Shown: one piece after another, positions 12,367 to 19,604 of the stretch
Layout of the letters: the number at the start of each line of letters is the position of its first letter
Position numbering within the stretch: the stretch's first letter is position 1
Origin: Parcubacteria group bacterium LiPW_41
GTDB taxonomy: Bacteria; Patescibacteriota; Minisyncoccia; UBA6257; GWB1-50-10
NCBI GenBank assembly: GCA_007375535.1
Contig: VMEM01000003.1
Location: forward strand, 1-32,810
Reading direction: 5' to 3'
Length of the DNA: 32,810 nt
Program-made: the position numbers and the translations under genes
The notes under the pieces: model-generated
What the model was told of the DNA's origin: nothing
The model's database searches: none
The model's input: only the letters and a program-made list of their open reading frames with translations

Positions 12367-12594
12367 ATGGAACGAACGATTGTTCAATTCAAGATATCCA
12401 AAGGGGAAACACATTTTGTAGCTGAATGTGTTGACCTTCCTATTGTGACACAAGGAAGGACACTTGATGAGGTGGCAAAAAATATTAATGAGGCGGTTGG
12501 CTTGTATCTTGAGGGAGAGGAGATGAAACAGTTCGGAATCGTAAAAAATCCTTCTGTTTTGGTAAATTTTGAAATCAATCAGGCATATGCCTAA
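12367..12594 (+). CDS. hicB: HicB-family antitoxin
   Basis: A 75-residue protein with the HicB fold: strand FVAECVDLPIVTQGRTLDEVAKNINEA, then helix VGLYLEGEEM. It would neutralise the HicA RNase encoded by the overlapping next gene. Only the partial RNase H-like domain is present; no ribbon-helix-helix or HTH follows, so autoregulation through its own DNA-binding domain is not evident. TTGTAA (12331-12336), 17 bp, TATTTT (12354-12359) ends 7 bp before the ATG, a leaderless layout. The gene order antitoxin then toxin is the less common hicBA order. Confidence 0.85.
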   Translation: MERTIVQFKISKGETHFVAECVDLPIVTQGRTLDEVAKNINEAVGLYLEGEEMKQFGIVKNPSVLVNFEINQAYA

Positions 12595-12829
12595 ACTGAA
12601 GATTCTTTCTGGGTTAGAAATTATTTCAATATTAAAACTTTTCAATTTTTTAACTGACTCCCAGAAAGGAAGTCATATAAAATTGGTAAGAATAAAAAAT
12701 GGGACGAGGGAGGTGTTGGTTATTCCGAATCATAAAGAATTGGATAAAGGGACAATATCAGGAATTTATAAACAAGCATCAAAATTTATATCAATTCAAG
12801 AGTTACAAAAACATTTTTACAACGATTAG
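12587..12829 (+). CDS. hicA: HicA-family mRNA interferase toxin
   Basis: An 80-residue dsRBD-like toxin that cleaves mRNA on translation arrest. Family landmarks are MPKLKILSGLEIISILKLF, the catalytic His in KGSHIKLVR, and VLVIPNHKELDKGT, then IYKQA. The ATG at 12587 overlaps the last 8 bases of hicB, so translation is probably coupled. I prefer it to the earlier ATG at 12569 because MPKL is the family's normal start. A terminator follows. The unit is a complete type II toxin-antitoxin module. Confidence 0.88.
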   Translation: MPKLKILSGLEIISILKLFNFLTDSQKGSHIKLVRIKNGTREVLVIPNHKELDKGTISGIYKQASKFISIQELQKHFYND

Positions 12830-12840
12830 CTAATAAATGA

Positions 12841-12871
12841 AAAATCCTCGCATATATGATGCGGGGATTTT
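12841..12871 (+). terminator. Terminator of hicBA
   Basis: AAAATCCTCGCAT pairs with ATGCGGGGATTTT, allowing one wobble pair, with a short A/T loop. Confidence 0.75.
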
Positions 12872-12905
12872 GTTATAATGAGAGAAGGAGGAGTGTAGCA
12901 AAAAA

Positions 12906-13000
12906 ATCAAAACACAAATCTCAAAAGGCAAAGCTGAAACTAAAAGGTTAAAAAAGTTTTTAGATACAATTTTGCACTTTGAAGTTTGAACTTTACACTA
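12906..13000 (+). repeat. A/T-rich intergenic repeat, family A copy 2, carrying a promoter
   Basis: It has the same word order as 5198-5279 and 31300-31400: CAAATCTCAAAA, GGCAAAGCTGAAACTAAAA, then TTTGCACTTTGAAG and CTTTACACTA. The end supplies TTGCAC (12972-12977), 16 bp, TACACT (12994-12999) for the giant gene. Confidence 0.7.
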
Positions 13001-13005
13001 CTATT

Positions 13006-16000
13006 TTGAAATACCCACGCATAATTATTGCAATAACGATTTTGACACTTTCTTCATTGATTGGGAGTGTTTCGTTTGCATTCATTGGTCCGGGGAGTTT
13101 GACTCCAGGAACGGGGAATGGAGCACTTCAGGTTGATTCAAATTTAAACATTGGGTTTGGAACAAATCTCGCAACACCAACAGGAGATGCAACAAATGCA
13201 TTATTTGGACGCGTGTTCACTATTGCTTCAACATCTGATCCTGGTATTTCACTTCGAAACCTTGGTGGTGGAAGAAACTACACAATGTATTCCCGTGCAA
13301 ATGGGCGGTTTGTTATTTGGGATGATTTTTCGTCACGACCTCGTTTCTTTATTGATGCAAACGGGTTTGTAGGAATTTCGGGAAATAGCACGAGTACTTA
13401 TTTCTTTACTCCAGCATCAGCGCTTCATGTTGCGGGAAGTATCCAAAGTGATGCGGCGTTTGTGGGAGCAGTTGCTCCATCGAGTATTACCGGTGGTGCG
13501 TTTCAATCATCAAATTACGCATTTCCAAGTGCTGTAGGAGTTGGAACTTCTACTACTTCGGGGCTTCCGACTGGTGGAATGTATGTTGCGGGAAATGTCG
13601 GAATTGGGACGGTTAGTCCGGGGGCAAAGTTGGATGTTATGGGATCAGATGCTGACAATGCGGTTCTTGCGCGATTTTATGCAAATACTTCTTCAAGAGG
13701 TTCATTTATTATTCGAAATGGTACAGGTTCAAATCCAACCACATTCATTGGAACTGCAGGATCAAATGAGCATTTAGCGATTGGAGCCGTAAATACCGAA
13801 CGTATACGAATTGCACCTGGAGGAAATGTTGGAATTGGGTCAACAAGTCCAAATGCTCCACTTGAAATTGGGACACAAGGAAGTATACAAGGAGCGAATG
13901 TAAACCTTATTCTTTCGGGTTCTGGTGGATATCCAGGTATTCAATTTTGGAATGCTTCCGGTGTTTCAAGAACGATAATACGACAGGATAGTACCAATGA
14001 TAGGTTGGCAATTTTCACAAACACTGGAACTGCGGCTGTTCCAGTGTTAACTGAAAAAATAACTCTTTTAAATAGTGGTAATTTTGGTATTGGGGTAGCG
14101 GCTCCTACGGCAAAACTTCATATCTATGGTGAGGGGGCGACAGATATGATAAAAATGACTGCAAACTATGCGACGCCACAAGTTTGGACGCAGTATGTTG
14201 ATTCTGGAGGGTGGTATTTAAAACAAGACGCAACATTTCCTTTTCATGTTCATAGTGGTGGTAATGTTGGTATCGGAACAAATACACCAGGACAGAAATT
14301 AACAGTGGCGGGGGTGATTGAGTCGACAACGGGAGGAATAAAGTTTCCTGATGGAACAACACAGGTGACTGCGGGAGGGGGAATTGGAAATTCTGTGGGA
14401 TGGTCACGCACAGGAACAAATGTGTTTCTCTCCACTTCAACGGATTGGGTAGGAATTGGAACTTCAACGCCAACACAAGCATTAGATGTTCGCGGAAATT
14501 TGTATGTTTCAGGAAATATAACAACGGGGGGAACGATGACTACAAACGTTGGGGCATCGAATGTTTCTGCGGGAAGTTTCGGAACCACTGCAGGAAAGGG
14601 AAACTATCGTTTTGAAGGAGCAGCAACAACGAATGATGTTTTGAAAATTGATGCAACAAATGAGCGAGTTGGTGTGGGAACTGCGAGTCCAGGATATAAA
14701 CTTGATATTGCTGCTCTTTCTGGTTCGGTAGAGCCAACGAGTTTGAAAATAAGTGGTGGAGCGACTAATGCAACACAGATTCGCATTGGAGATAACTATA
14801 CAGCTTCTGTGGGTACCCGATATTCAGGAGCCGATTCGTATCTTGCAAGTAATGCATATCAAAATACTTTAGGAGCCGATTCGTGGGCTAAAACAGCAAG
14901 CACCTATTCTTCGGCTATGATGTCTTTAGGGATAAGCTCTACCCTAACATCGCCTGCATTTCAAATTAAATATTCACCAGCAAATACCGCAACTGGTGGT
15001 ATTGCCTCCTTCTTTACTAGTGATTTACTTACGGTTTTAGGGAATGGAAATGTTGGTATTGGTACAACAGGACCAAGTGATAAATTACAAGTTTCTGGTG
15101 GAAGTATTTGGGTACCAGATGATAATTCAAGAGTTCTAGTAGGTGATGGAAGTTATGGATTGGCAATGATAAAGAAAGGTAGTGAAAATGGGAGAATTAT
15201 TTTTGGTAGTGGTTCAACTTTTTCAATTGCTAAATCAAGTGCCGCCAATATTCAGAGCACAGGAATTGCGAGTCAAACATTTACTAGTTATTTTGATATA
15301 GCAAATAATGGCAATGTTGGTATTGGAACAGCTGCACCACGGGATAAACTCGATGTTAATGGTGATATAGCAAATTACACAGCATCAGGAAATAATTTTC
15401 TTGGCAATAAAATTGTAACTAATGGAGTGATTCAAATAAATGGTTTTAAAGAAGTTGGACAAAGCTCAACCATTACTGTTACTGGTGGAACTTTAGTTTC
15501 TGGCGGTCCAACGGCGAGAAATGGATATGGAGCATGGGATGTAACCACATTTCCACAAACAATGACTATTAGTAATAGAGGGTGGTGGACTTTAGGTGGA
15601 ATATCATTTGTTGGTGGTGATGTATATGGTTTCCAAACAAATCGTTTATTACCAAAAAGTTTTTTAATTGAAAAAAGTACTGATAATATATCATGGACAA
15701 CCCTTGCTGATGTGACCAATAACACAGGTAATTCTTATTTCTTAGATGGATTTTCTGATTCTCCATATATTCGAATTACTGTGCGAGCACCTCAGGATAC
15801 AAGAACAGGATCTTCTATTGCACTATTGCAGATTTTTGAAACACATAATGTTGGGGTAGGGAATGGTCCATTTACAGTAAGTCACGAAGGAAACGCAGTA
15901 TTCATTGGTGGAAATGTTGGTGTTGGAACCACAACTCCAGCGTCGGCGCTTTCGGTTGTTGGTGATATTCGCGCGACGGGAAATGTAATCGCTGGTGGAA

Positions 16001-18018
16001 CGATGACTGCAAATGTCGGAGCACCAAACGTATCAGCAGGAACGTTTGGAACGACTGCCGGAAAAGGAAACTACACTTTTGAAGCTGCAGCAAATACTAA
16101 CAATGTTTTGAAAGTTGATGCGACAAATGAAAGAGTTGGGGTTGGGGAGAGTGGACCAACAACAGCATTGGATGTAAAAAAAGATGTTCCAGCAGCATCT
16201 GGCACATCTCCTATTCTTCTCGTCGGAAATAAATCTGGAAATTGGAGTAATTATGCGATGATTGAAACAAGGAATGTTCCCGATGGACGAGCGGTACGTT
16301 TTGGTAGTTATCTTGGTTCATCAAGCTATACACAAGGTGGTTTTGCTGTGGTGACAGGTGTGGATGGAGATATAAGTAGTACTCCAACAACAAAGTTTTT
16401 TGTGAGACACGATGGAAATGTTGGTATTGGGACAAATACACCAGGAAAATTATTGGAGCTCTCTTCTGCATCTGCTCCAACTATGAGAATAAGAAATACA
16501 AATTATTCTCCGAATAAAGTTTTTGATTTTTCGATTTTGGATTCTGGGGGACTCTATTTAGTAGACAAAGATAACGATAAGGTTGCATTGTTTAGTGAAA
16601 GCAGTGGTGTTGCGATAGGTAGTGGATACGCAACTGGTGCATATGGGCCACCAGCAAATGGAATGATAGTAGAGGGAAATATTGGTGTTGGAACGACTAC
16701 TCCTGCTTTTAAACTTGATGTTGCTGGAGTTATTAGATCAAATGTTGCAAATGTTGGAACAATAAATTTAGGTACCGATTCGTTCAGCAGCACATACACG
16801 ACAGCGCAAATAATTGGTCAGACATCACCAAACTATACTTCTTCGGGAAAACTTTCATTTAAAGTGTTAACGTGGGGTGTTGGTAGTGACTACGGTCCAA
16901 CTGAACAAATGTCTATTAATGTGACTGGTCCAGATACTAAAGCAGCTACCATTATTATGGCTCCAAATGGTGGGAAGGTTGGAATTGGAACGAGTACTGC
17001 TCCAACATATATGTTAGATGTTGCGGGAACAGGAAGTTTTGCAAATCCTGTGATTGTTGGCTCCCCAACTGCGGTAAATCACGCAACCACCAAATCATAT
17101 GTTGATTCATTAGTGACCGGTGGTGCAACATCAGGAAACCTTGCAACATTGGTAGTCACCGGCACCACTACACTCGCTTCCACTGCAGGAAAAGTAATCA
17201 TTGGTGGTGCTGGTCCATCGCTCAAGCTTGATGTCACTGGTCAGGGACAACTCACCGACACGATAAGTGCAACGAAATATTACGATTATAACGACCCAAC
17301 GTATTATGTTGATCCCGCAAACACAGGAACGGCATTGAAATTTAATGGTGCAATGCAAGCAGAGGGGACTGGAGTGAACTATTTAATGGGACAACTTGGT
17401 GTTGGTGCTTCAAATCCTGGAACACATCGATTCTATGTTGGAAACGGAACATCCTACTTCAATAATACTGTAAGCATTAATGGATCACTAAATATGGTGG
17501 CTTCGAGTAGTATTTCAATGGGAAATGGCAATATAGGCACTGTTGGCAAACTAACCGTACAGACCATCGACCCTCTCTATGAAATTGATGGAGAGAAGTA
17601 CGCCACCTATGCATCATCTATTGCGGGAGGAGTGAAGGAAGAATATGTGGGAAGAGGGAAATTAATCTCGAATGACGAATTTCGAATGACGAATGATTCC
17701 GAATTCAAAATTCAAAATTCAAAATTCAATAATTACACGTACGTTATCGATTTTTCAAAAATCGAGAAAGGAAGTGACTTGTGGGTTTGGTACCAAGCAG
17801 TGGACTTTGATAAAAAGAACGTGGAGGCACTTGTTACCGCGTATGATTCTCTTGCAAAGATTGGATATAAAATCGATGGAAAGAAACTTATATTCTTTAG
17901 TGATGAAGAAACAGAATTCTCGTTTAGATTGGTAGGAAATCGTTTTGACCACATGAACTGGCCTACATATTCTAAGGATCAAAACGAAACACCTTCGTTT
18001 ATCCTCAAATCAAAATAG
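13006..18018 (+). CDS. Giant secreted repeat protein (NVGIGT repeats, fibre/adhesin-like)
   Basis: A 1670-residue protein with a signal peptide (hydrophobic residues about 5-23, cleavage likely after SFA). It then has about fifteen repeats of the form GNVGIGT-(S/T)P-x-x-KLDV-G spaced 40-120 residues apart, as in phage tail fibres and CPR surface proteins. Residues about 825-950 look like a discoidin (F5/8 C) carbohydrate-binding domain: WDVTTFPQT, WWTLGG, FLIEKSTDNISWTTLAD, YIRITVRAP. A 48-residue block is duplicated (14535-14660 and 16000-16140). The C-terminal domain after residue 1520 contains an in-frame insert derived from an intergenic repeat (17667-17735). No S74 chaperone is seen. I choose the TTG at 13006, 6 bp after a TACACT box; the TTG at 12979 lies upstream of that promoter. 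Probable role: surface attachment. Confidence 0.85.
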   Translation: MKYPRIIIAITILTLSSLIGSVSFAFIGPGSLTPGTGNGALQVDSNLNIGFGTNLATPTGDATNALFGRVFTIASTSDPGISLRNLGGGRNYTMYSRANGRFVIWDDFSSRPRFFIDANGFVGISGNSTSTYFFTPASALHVAGSIQSDAAFVGAVAPSSITGGAFQSSNYAFPSAVGVGTSTTSGLPTGGMYVAGNVGIGTVSPGAKLDVMGSDADNAVLARFYANTSSRGSFIIRNGTGSNPTTFIGTAGSNEHLAIGAVNTERIRIAPGGNVGIGSTSPNAPLEIGTQGSIQGANVNLILSGSGGYPGIQFWNASGVSRTIIRQDSTNDRLAIFTNTGTAAVPVLTEKITLLNSGNFGIGVAAPTAKLHIYGEGATDMIKMTANYATPQVWTQYVDSGGWYLKQDATFPFHVHSGGNVGIGTNTPGQKLTVAGVIESTTGGIKFPDGTTQVTAGGGIGNSVGWSRTGTNVFLSTSTDWVGIGTSTPTQALDVRGNLYVSGNITTGGTMTTNVGASNVSAGSFGTTAGKGNYRFEGAATTNDVLKIDATNERVGVGTASPGYKLDIAALSGSVEPTSLKISGGATNATQIRIGDNYTASVGTRYSGADSYLASNAYQNTLGADSWAKTASTYSSAMMSLGISSTLTSPAFQIKYSPANTATGGIASFFTSDLLTVLGNGNVGIGTTGPSDKLQVSGGSIWVPDDNSRVLVGDGSYGLAMIKKGSENGRIIFGSGSTFSIAKSSAANIQSTGIASQTFTSYFDIANNGNVGIGTAAPRDKLDVNGDIANYTASGNNFLGNKIVTNGVIQINGFKEVGQSSTITVTGGTLVSGGPTARNGYGAWDVTTFPQTMTISNRGWWTLGGISFVGGDVYGFQTNRLLPKSFLIEKSTDNISWTTLADVTNNTGNSYFLDGFSDSPYIRITVRAPQDTRTGSSIALLQIFETHNVGVGNGPFTVSHEGNAVFIGGNVGVGTTTPASALSVVGDIRATGNVIAGGTMTANVGAPNVSAGTFGTTAGKGNYTFEAAANTNNVLKVDATNERVGVGESGPTTALDVKKDVPAASGTSPILLVGNKSGNWSNYAMIETRNVPDGRAVRFGSYLGSSSYTQGGFAVVTGVDGDISSTPTTKFFVRHDGNVGIGTNTPGKLLELSSASAPTMRIRNTNYSPNKVFDFSILDSGGLYLVDKDNDKVALFSESSGVAIGSGYATGAYGPPANGMIVEGNIGVGTTTPAFKLDVAGVIRSNVANVGTINLGTDSFSSTYTTAQIIGQTSPNYTSSGKLSFKVLTWGVGSDYGPTEQMSINVTGPDTKAATIIMAPNGGKVGIGTSTAPTYMLDVAGTGSFANPVIVGSPTAVNHATTKSYVDSLVTGGATSGNLATLVVTGTTTLASTAGKVIIGGAGPSLKLDVTGQGQLTDTISATKYYDYNDPTYYVDPANTGTALKFNGAMQAEGTGVNYLMGQLGVGASNPGTHRFYVGNGTSYFNNTVSINGSLNMVASSSISMGNGNIGTVGKLTVQTIDPLYEIDGEKYATYASSIAGGVKEEYVGRGKLISNDEFRMTNDSEFKIQNSKFNNYTYVIDFSKIEKGSDLWVWYQAVDFDKKNVEALVTAYDSLAKIGYKIDGKKLIFFSDEETEFSFRLVGNRFDHMNWPTYSKDQNETPSFILKSK
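17667..17735 (+). repeat. Family C repeat inside a coding region
   Basis: The stretch has the family C words (CGAATGACGAATTTCGAATG, then repeated ATTCAAAATTC) and is read in frame as SNDEFRMTNDSEFKIQNSKF. It lies at residues about 1553-1577 of the giant protein. The translation is low-complexity and unlike the sequence on either side. Confidence 0.8.
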
Positions 18019-18030
18019 GGGAATGGCCAA

Positions 18031-18321
18031 TCCCGCACCTTTCAAAAATCATTATGTTCTACGTCTACATATTAAAAAGTGTACGTACAAATGAGCTTTA
18101 TATTGGATATACAACTAATGTAGTGAGACGACTCAAAGAACATAATGAGGGATTAAATAAATCAACAAAATCAATGCGACCGTTACAATTGGTATATCTT
18201 GAGGGATATGCCGATGTGCGGGATGCACGTGATCGTGAACGAAAGATAAAGCAGTTTGGTAGAGTATATAGCCAATTGAAACGGAGGATACAACGAAGTA
18301 TTGTTTTTGAAAGGTGCGGGA
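18031..18321. mobile_element. Candidate GIY-YIG mobile unit bounded by an 18-bp inverted repeat
   Basis: TCCCGCACCTTTCAAAAA (18031-18048) is repeated exactly in inverted orientation at 18304-18321. The arms enclose the start and most of the GIY-YIG gene; the right arm lies within its coding region. The unit sits 13 bp after the stop codon of the giant gene. Confidence 0.55.
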
Positions 18322-18368
18322 CTAAAGACCAGAGTGAGAAGGCAAGCTTTATTTTGAAAGCAAAATAA
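18054..18368 (+). CDS. GIY-YIG nuclease-domain protein
   Basis: A 104-residue stand-alone GIY-YIG domain of the UvrC/YhbQ-like type. YVYILKS is the GIY strand; LYIGYTTNVVRRLKEHN contains the YIG strand and catalytic Arg, and the catalytic Glu is expected in the DARDRERKIKQF helix. Such small proteins nick DNA and are often mobile. The last 22 residues (ERCGTKDQSEKASFILKAK) are encoded across and after the right arm of the inverted repeat. The final SFILKAK resembles the SFILKSK ending of the preceding giant protein. No clear promoter or Shine-Dalgarno is visible. Confidence 0.88.
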   Translation: MFYVYILKSVRTNELYIGYTTNVVRRLKEHNEGLNKSTKSMRPLQLVYLEGYADVRDARDRERKIKQFGRVYSQLKRRIQRSIVFERCGTKDQSEKASFILKAK

Positions 18369-18370
18369 AG

Positions 18371-18540
18371 TAATTTCGAATGACGAATTTCGAATTTTGA
18401 ATGAGAGGGAAGAGACTTAAGAAAAAGAAGAATTAGTTAAATAGAAGAGGTATAACTTTTTAAAGCTACTGCCTTTCTGTTTTTTTAGTTCTCTGTGTAT
18501 TCTAATTCGAAATTAAAAATTCATTATTCGTAATTCAATT
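18371..18540. repeat. Intergenic repeat, family C copy 3, with a 90-bp centre
   Basis: The left arm (18371-18410) has AATTTCGAATGACGAATTTC. The right arm (18501-18540) has AATTCGAAATTAAAAATTC and TTATTCGTAATTCAATT, approximately inverted. The centre is purine-rich and without an evident gene. The right arm ends 9 bp before the -10 box of the next gene. Confidence 0.65.
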
Positions 18541-18561
18541 GTAGTTTGCTACAATTAGTAT

Positions 18562-19068
18562 ATGGACGAAAAAAAGAAACAGAGAATAATGATTTGGATT
18601 GCGGTGGGGGTGTTTGTGGCACTCGGAATTATTTTTCTCGCAACATCGGGGAACAAGGCAACTACCGATATAAAAGAATCAATAATTGGGACGAATACAG
18701 AGGAAAACTCTGGGGTGGTGAATACACCAGTTCCAAACAATGCAGAGGTTCCTCAAGCAAGTGCAGTGTCTCGAGAGAATCTTCCTGAGGGAACTATTGA
18801 ACTTGTTTCGTCACTTACTGGATTTTCACCAAATTCGTTTTCAGTAAAAGCAGGACAAAAAATAACACTTGCAATTACTTCAAAAGACAAATCTCATACA
18901 TTTGCATTTAAAGACCCAACACTTGCTTCGGTTGCATTGAATGCAGGAGCGGGACAGACAAGTGCGGTGAACTTTATCGCACCAACAAAGAAGGGAGAGT
19001 ATGTATTCAGGTGTGATCTTCCAGGACATGAAGATAATGGGGAAGTAGGAGTAATGACTGTGAAATAA
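18562..19068 (+). CDS. Membrane-anchored cupredoxin 3 (type 1 copper-like)
   Basis: A 168-residue protein with an N-terminal membrane helix (residues 9-27), an Asn/Thr/Val linker and a C-terminal plastocyanin-like domain (residues about 78-168). A His in SKDKSHTFAF and Cys and His in YVFRCDLPGHEDNG provide three ligands of a blue-copper centre. The fourth is uncertain: a Met lies nine residues after the second His (GVM), while the place where sulfocyanin-like proteins have Met is Glu. The probable role is extracellular copper binding or electron transfer. TACAAT (18550-18555) ends 6 bp before the ATG, with no Shine-Dalgarno. The nearest paralogue is at 21192. Confidence 0.8.
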   Translation: MDEKKKQRIMIWIAVGVFVALGIIFLATSGNKATTDIKESIIGTNTEENSGVVNTPVPNNAEVPQASAVSRENLPEGTIELVSSLTGFSPNSFSVKAGQKITLAITSKDKSHTFAFKDPTLASVALNAGAGQTSAVNFIAPTKKGEYVFRCDLPGHEDNGEVGVMTVK

Positions 19069-19088
19069 AAAGCTATAAGCTTTTTATG

Positions 19089-19160
19089 AAACCCTAAGCA
19101 CTAATTCCTGCCTACCGGCAGGCAGGCCTAAACTCTAAACAATATCGAAATTCAAATGGT
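19089..19160. repeat. Left half of a family B repeat, split by a gene
   Basis: CCCTAAGCACTAATTCC, a palindrome, then CTAAACTCTAAACAATATC and GAAATTCAAATGG. The same words in the same order form the left half of the intact copy at 21052-21176. The ATG in CAAATGG serves as start codon of the four-helix-bundle gene. Confidence 0.65.
19107..19126. repeat. CCTGCC/GGCAGG palindrome
   Basis: CCTGCCTACCGGCAGGCAGG is a compact G+C-rich near-palindrome inside the A/T-rich family B repeat. The other B copies lack it, so it looks like an insertion. Confidence 0.6.
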
Positions 19161-19518
19161 TGAATCCCAAAACAAGAGAAATGGGTATGATCTTGAAGAG
19201 AGAACACTTATCTTTGCACGAAATGTGCGTGATTTAATAAATAAGGCTCCTAAATCAGTCACTACTATTGAATATGGAAAACAACTTGCTCGTTCAGCGG
19301 GTTCTGTTGGTGCTAACTATATTGAAGCGAATGAATCCTTAAGTAAAAAGGACTTTGTTATGAGGGTTAAAATTTGTAGAAAAGAAGCAAAAGAAAGTGC
19401 TTATTGGTTATCACTTATTCTTGTACATCAAAACGACGAAGAGAAACAAAAAGAACTAAAACAAGAGGCGACAGAGTTAATGAAAATATTCGGCTCTATT
19501 ATTGAGAAGTCAAAATAG
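19156..19518 (+). CDS. Four-helix-bundle protein (23S rRNA intervening-sequence protein family)
   Basis: A 120-residue all-helical protein. Landmarks of the family are YDLEERTLIFARNVRDLI, QLARSAGSVGANYIEANESL, FVMRVKICRKEAKESAYWL and the Glu-rich last helix. Members were first noticed inside 23S rRNA insertions and occur widely as short solitary genes; their biochemical role is not established, though they form pentameric helical bundles. The start codon lies within a family B repeat and the other half of that repeat follows the stop codon. A second, more diverged member is at 23884. Confidence 0.88.
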   Translation: MVESQNKRNGYDLEERTLIFARNVRDLINKAPKSVTTIEYGKQLARSAGSVGANYIEANESLSKKDFVMRVKICRKEAKESAYWLSLILVHQNDEEKQKELKQEATELMKIFGSIIEKSK

Positions 19519-19534
19519 TTTTGTTTTTTGATAT

Positions 19535-19576
19535 TAAAATTTGTTTAGAGTTTAGGGTTTCGGATTTAGAGTTTAT
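19535..19576. repeat. Right half of the split family B repeat
   Basis: ATTTGTTTAGAGTTTAGGG, TTTCGG, then ATTTAGAGTTT match the right half of the copy at 21052-21176 and, more loosely, the copies near 30.4, 32.0 and 32.5 kb. The repeat ends 15 bp before the -10 box of the next gene. Confidence 0.65.
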
Positions 19577-19604
19577 TTTATTGTATTTTGTTACAATTAA
19601 ATAA

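Noticed and set aside
12872-12900. TATAAT followed by AAGGAGG before the family A repeat
   Set aside because: The only nearby start codon (GTG) is followed directly by TAG, so no gene is encoded; at most a remnant of a lost Shine-Dalgarno-led small gene.
17693-17935. Out-of-frame open frame starting in the coding family C repeat
   Set aside because: It overlaps the giant gene entirely and lacks any domain or start signal.
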